A stretch of DNA of 64,000 nt from Flagellimonas nanhaiensis (GTDB lineage: Bacteria > Bacteroidota > Bacteroidia > Flavobacteriales > Flavobacteriaceae): the NCBI RefSeq assembly GCF_003382275.1, contig NZ_QTJX01000001.1, forward strand, positions 434,001 through 498,000, written 5' to 3'. The position numbers were made by a program, and so were the translations under genes. The notes beneath the pieces were generated by a model. It did no database searches. It was not told where the DNA came from and saw only the letters and a list, made by a program, of their open reading frames with translations. Shown in pieces: positions 60,673 to 64,000 of this stretch (positions within the stretch are counted from its first letter, which is position 1; each line of letters opens with the position of its first letter).

Positions 60673-62712
60673 CTATTCTTCTTCGGAAGAGTCCTCGGCA
60701 CTTTTGTGTAAGCTGTTTTCCAATATGTTCAGCTTCTTTAATTTGGCCTTCCAGGTTTCAAGTGATTCTTTGTGTTTGTTGATGTTGTTCACCACTTCTT
60801 TTACCAGAGGACTATCTTCGGAAGCATTGGAGAAGAATTGTAGATTGTTCTCCAATTGACGGATTTCCGACTTGCTTTCATCAATTTTGCGCCTTATAAA
60901 GATGCGTTCATTGTTTAGGGCCCTATCATCGTCGGCATTGGCCAACTGCTGCATCTTGTCTCCATATTTGAGCAATTCGGATTCCTGTCTGCTAACTCCA
61001 AGTTTTTTGAAAAGGGCATCAATGATTTTATTGAATTTACCATTGATATGTCTTTTGTTGTATGGAAGACGACCGTACTGCTTCCATTCAGCAAGAAATT
61101 TTTTGATTTCTTCCAGATCTTCTTCCTTTTTTCCACTTAGTTGGAAAGTTTTTAATCGATCTAGACAAGCACTTTTCTTCTCGAAGTTTGCATATTCGGC
61201 CTTGTGGGCCTGATTTTTCTCCGCATGAAGACGGTCAAAATAGTGATTGCAGGCATTTTTGAATTCGGACCAGATTTTATCGGAATATTTTCTTGGAACG
61301 TGGCCGATTTTCTTCCACTCGCTTTGTATGCGCTTCATTTCTGGGGTGGTGGTATCCCAATCCTCACTATCCTTTAAGGACAGGGCCAACTCCAGCAATG
61401 CACGTTTTTTCTCGAGATTCGAATGTTGTTCTTTTTTCTGGTTCTTATAGAAGGTGTTCTTATTTCTATTGAACTGCCTAACGGCTTCTTTAAAAGAAGT
61501 CCACGTTTGTTCGTTTACCTTTTGAGGTACTTTTCCAGCCTTGAAAAAGGTCTCTCGTAGTGCCTCTACTTGTCTAATTTGTTGTTGAAGGTCCCTATGG
61601 TTATTGGCAACATTGTTCGCTATTTCTGAAATCGACTCAATGATCTCGTTCTTTTTTACAAGGTTCTTTTCATAGGACTTTTCCAGCTCATGAAAATGCT
61701 CTTGTCTTCGTTGGTGCATGACCTTGGTAGCATTGCTGAACCGTTCCCAGACCTCCTCTCGTTGTTCTTTGGCAACAGGGCCAATATCTTCCTTCCATAT
61801 TTTGTGAAGGGTCTGTAGTTCTCGAAATGCCTTTCCTAAATCGGGCTCATTGGCCAAAGCTTCGGCACGGTCAACGAGCTTTAGTTTTTCTTCAAGGTTG
61901 TGTTTGAAGTCAAGATCTCTTAGTTCGCGATTCAAGTGGAGAAAGTCATAGAAAATCTCCATATGATGGTGATAGGTACGCCAAACATCATTGTAATTGT
62001 TCCTAGGAACCGGACCTGCATTCCTCCAGTTTTCCTGGAGTTCCTTAAAGTTTTTATAGGTGGTATTGATGTCCTCTTCAACATTGATGAGTCCCTTGAG
62101 TTCTTCAATAATCTGTAATCTCTTTTGAAGATTGTCCTTTAGGGCTTGCTCAAGTTGTTTGTAATGCTGGTCTTTTTTCTCACGATATTCCCCAAAGACC
62201 TCGTTAAATTGTCTTTTGGCCACTGAGTTGTACCTAAAGTCAATTTCATTGCCACCATTGGCTACAAATTCCTCTTTTTTATGCTCTAAAAATTCTTGAA
62301 ACTTTTGATCAAACTCATATTTAATAGAGCTTACATGCTTGCCAATGGCCTGTACCTTTTCATTTTTTACCAGGCGCTGTAGTTCACCGACCAAGTTTTC
62401 CATGGACATGGAATGGTAGTCCAACATGGGAATGTAATGCCGTTTTTCATTGTCCTTATCCTCGGCATCCTCAGCATTGGATTCTTCAATTTCTTGAATG
62501 GCATCCTCTGTATTGGCAGGCTTGTCCTCATCCTTTTTTTCATTAGATGAAGAGGCCTCATTGGTAACGACTTCTTTTTCAGCGTCAGTTTCGGGTTCTT
62601 TAGTTATGTTTGGATCAGAAATGGGGTTTTCTTCCAGCGATGTTTTTAATTCCTCCGTATTATGATCTGTGCCACCTTCAGTTCCCTGAAGTTTATGTTC
62701 ATTATCCTGCAT
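60673..62712 (-). CDS. DUF349-repeat protein
   Basis: A 679-residue soluble protein from the ATG at 62712 (MQDNEHKLQGTEGGTDHNTE); an earlier frame start at 62784 would add a hydrophobic stretch absent from relatives. Residues 1-115 are highly acidic and low-complexity. The rest holds at least five DUF349 helical repeats with the W...W...GPVP/GHVPR...W..F pattern (for example NWRNAGPVPRNNYNDVWRTY and EWKKIGHVPRKYSDKIWSEF). Function is unknown; relatives are abundant cytoplasmic proteins. A TACTTTTG -7 box (plus-strand CAAAAGTA, 62782-62789) gives a leader of about 65 nt. Confidence 0.88.
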   Translation of the reverse strand: MQDNEHKLQGTEGGTDHNTEELKTSLEENPISDPNITKEPETDAEKEVVTNEASSSNEKKDEDKPANTEDAIQEIEESNAEDAEDKDNEKRHYIPMLDYHSMSMENLVGELQRLVKNEKVQAIGKHVSSIKYEFDQKFQEFLEHKKEEFVANGGNEIDFRYNSVAKRQFNEVFGEYREKKDQHYKQLEQALKDNLQKRLQIIEELKGLINVEEDINTTYKNFKELQENWRNAGPVPRNNYNDVWRTYHHHMEIFYDFLHLNRELRDLDFKHNLEEKLKLVDRAEALANEPDLGKAFRELQTLHKIWKEDIGPVAKEQREEVWERFSNATKVMHQRRQEHFHELEKSYEKNLVKKNEIIESISEIANNVANNHRDLQQQIRQVEALRETFFKAGKVPQKVNEQTWTSFKEAVRQFNRNKNTFYKNQKKEQHSNLEKKRALLELALSLKDSEDWDTTTPEMKRIQSEWKKIGHVPRKYSDKIWSEFKNACNHYFDRLHAEKNQAHKAEYANFEKKSACLDRLKTFQLSGKKEEDLEEIKKFLAEWKQYGRLPYNKRHINGKFNKIIDALFKKLGVSRQESELLKYGDKMQQLANADDDRALNNERIFIRRKIDESKSEIRQLENNLQFFSNASEDSPLVKEVVNNINKHKESLETWKAKLKKLNILENSLHKSAEDSSEEE

Positions 62713-62856
62713 GAGTAGTGTCTTTTCTTTCCTTCCGATTGATGATAATATAGCCAAGTTAACAACTAAATTACCCAATAGCAAAAGTATTGATTCTTCT
62801 TTTGTTAGAGGTTTACCGTGTATAAAATGGCCAAATTGTGGTGCTGATGGCCAATT

Positions 62857-63609
62857 TTAGGGTCTATTCCATATTTCCCAAGCCTTTTCCGCTTGTTCTT
62901 GAAGCATTTTGGCTCCATTACGGATAGTAGCTCCTTTTTTCTCACCCAGTGTAAGAAAACTGGTTTTTTCAGGATTGTAGATCAAATCAAAGAGTAGATG
63001 TCTATTTCCCAGGTATTCGTAAGGTATAGCAGGTTTTTCGGAGATATTGGGATGTGTGCCCAATGGAGTGCAGTTGACAATAACTGTATGATTTTCAATA
63101 GTTTCCTTGTCTAAATCTTCATAGGTAAACTGGTCCTGCTTTTTGCTCCTGGAAACATAGGTGCTTTCAATCTCCAGTTCATTCAAAACGAAAAATATAG
63201 CTTTTGAAGCGCCGCCCGTCCCTAAAATCAATGCTTTGGTATGATGTGGTTTAAGCAATGGCTCCAACGATTTTTTGAAACCTGTTGCATCTGTATTGTA
63301 CCCAATCAGGCCTTGTTCTGTAAATTTTATGGTATTCACCGCGCCAATTTTTTCGGCACTCACATCAAGTTGGTCTAGAAATGGAATTACCTCTTCTTTA
63401 TAAGGAATGGTAACATTTAGGCCTCTTAGATTGTTTTCCGAGATAACTTTTTTGAATAAGGAAATGTCAGGGATGTCAAAGTTCTCATAACTGTGATCGC
63501 TCAATCCAAGGTCTTTAAATTTTTGGGTGAAATAACCTTGCGAGAAGGAATATGAAATATTCCTACCGAGCAGCCCGAACCTGTTTTCTTTCTTTCCTAT
63601 TTTTACCAT
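62857..63609 (-). CDS. aroE: Shikimate dehydrogenase
   Basis: A 250-residue NADPH-dependent enzyme of aromatic amino-acid synthesis, starting at the ATG 63609 (MVKIGKKENRFGLLGRNISY, then SFSQGYFTQKF). The catalytic Lys is in GLNVTIPYKEEVIPFLDQLD, the NADP-binding loop is ALILGTGGASKAIFFVL, and DAT in GYNTDATGFKKSL binds substrate. An in-frame ATG at 63651 is unlikely because it encodes a hydrophobic, non-conserved extension lying within the DUF368 gene. The overlap with DUF368 is still 47 nt. Confidence 0.93.
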   Translation of the reverse strand: MVKIGKKENRFGLLGRNISYSFSQGYFTQKFKDLGLSDHSYENFDIPDISLFKKVISENNLRGLNVTIPYKEEVIPFLDQLDVSAEKIGAVNTIKFTEQGLIGYNTDATGFKKSLEPLLKPHHTKALILGTGGASKAIFFVLNELEIESTYVSRSKKQDQFTYEDLDKETIENHTVIVNCTPLGTHPNISEKPAIPYEYLGNRHLLFDLIYNPEKTSFLTLGEKKGATIRNGAKMLQEQAEKAWEIWNRP

Positions 63610-64000
63610 ACCAATCCAATACCAATAATACCAAAATTCCCAAAATAACAAATAACACGGCCCACCAAGTTTCCGCTATTCCAATATTGGGAAAATAGCG
63701 CTCATAGTTGAGTACAATTTTATCTGCGTTGGAGTCCAACAGTAGATTCCCTGCAGTATCTGTTTTAAAGATGGTTCGTTTCCAAGGCCAAAGCACCCCA
63801 AGGGACCCTGTTATAAAACCTAATATTACCGCTGTTGTGATGGATTTATAGTGCTTAAGTACATAACTGAGTAAATGGGAGAAAGTGACCAACCCGGTGG
63901 CAGAGCCTAAGGTAAAAATAGCAAGTATTTTAAGGGTGTTCATGCGTTTGGGGTCGTTTAAAAAATCAAAATTTCCGGCAAATACGTCTGAGAATGAGTC
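63563..64000 (-). CDS. DUF368 family membrane protein, polyprenyl-phosphate translocase (partial)
   Basis: The frame stays open from the stop at 63563 to the window edge (146 residues), so the N-terminal part is missing; a full protein is about 310 residues. KRMNTLKILAIFTLGSATGL, YKSITTAVILGFITGSLGVL and the late WWAVLFVILGILVLLVLDWY are typical of the DUF368 C-terminal half. DUF368 proteins (PopT) were recently shown to recycle undecaprenyl phosphate across the membrane (established for other bacteria). The 3' end overlaps aroE, so the two genes are coupled. Confidence 0.82.
   Translation of the reverse strand, partial: DSFSDVFAGNFDFLNDPKRMNTLKILAIFTLGSATGLVTFSHLLSYVLKHYKSITTAVILGFITGSLGVLWPWKRTIFKTDTAGNLLLDSNADKIVLNYERYFPNIGIAETWWAVLFVILGILVLLVLDWYGKNRKERKQVRAAR

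Overview
The window is chromosomal DNA from a member of the Bacteroidota, most likely a marine Flavobacteriaceae of the Muricauda/Flagellimonas/Zobellia type (genus inferred from gene content only). The evidence is: base composition visibly near 40% G+C; several TAnnTTTG -7 promoter boxes typical of the phylum; a SecA of 1120 residues without a C-terminal zinc motif; DUF5606, DUF4105, CCC-motif and DUF2795 proteins; a TonB-dependent receptor with a carboxypeptidase-like N-terminal domain; MsrA, carboxypeptidase and amidohydrolase carried as secreted proteins; and a flavobacterial-type 6S RNA locus. About 64 protein genes fill the window densely, many with 1-50 nt overlaps. I see no tRNA, rRNA, CRISPR array, prophage or insertion sequence.

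Layout. 1-5.3 kb (minus strand): nucleoid-associated protein (cut by the window edge), a pRiA4b ORF-3-like protein, then the overlapping run glycosyltransferase > tsaC > cca > ctaA. 5.3-7 kb: two convergent family-2 glycosyltransferases. 7.3-15 kb: dapD; ruvX-def-DUF5606; a minus-strand carbohydrate operon (GH3, SGNH hydrolase, GH20 lipoprotein); then mazG. 15-21 kb: MATE exporter, a small acidic protein, PAP2 phosphatase plus GT39 membrane glycosyltransferase, facing a GtrB/ArnC-like glycosyltransferase plus a flippase-like membrane protein. 20.8-25.2 kb: meaB, ohr with a strong terminator, then an ECF sigma factor, a putative anti-sigma protein and a DUF4097-like coiled-coil protein in three overlapping genes.

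26-27.3 kb is the most unusual stretch. A 482-bp unit, made of a G+C-rich, palindrome-filled leader plus a gene for a 77-residue secreted peptide, occurs twice in direct orientation with only two synonymous differences. The second copy is followed 2 nt later by a 32-codon membrane microprotein gene.

27.3-37.3 kb (minus): secreted amidohydrolase, M14 carboxypeptidase, a HisKA_2-type sensor kinase, secA, DUF2795 (with a full TTG-N19-TAnnTTTG promoter) and a PduO-type cobalamin adenosyltransferase. 37.3-43 kb: a 50-aa membrane microprotein, a short methyltransferase-like protein, an ABC-F ATPase, DUF4105, then pssA and a PH-domain protein. 42.3-47.6 kb: the envelope/secretion run kdsD-tatC-CMD-lptB, divergent from recQ. 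47.6-49 kb: four small membrane proteins (DUF2752, CCC motif, CD225/dispanin, DUF2752). 49-56 kb: Smr-domain protein, lipoprotein, cysteine desulfurase, a secreted unknown, a TonB-dependent receptor and an M23 peptidase.

56.3-58.7 kb: a small coiled-coil gene, zapA, a 6S RNA candidate and rny, together behind a good promoter. 58.7-64 kb: a secreted five-repeat protein, a CBS protein, a DUF349 protein, aroE and a DUF368 (polyprenyl-phosphate translocase) gene running off the edge.

The functional theme is core envelope biogenesis and housekeeping: LPS export and Kdo synthesis, Tat and Sec export, cell division, lipid carrier and lipid-linked sugar handling. Small accessory modules of unknown function are interleaved.
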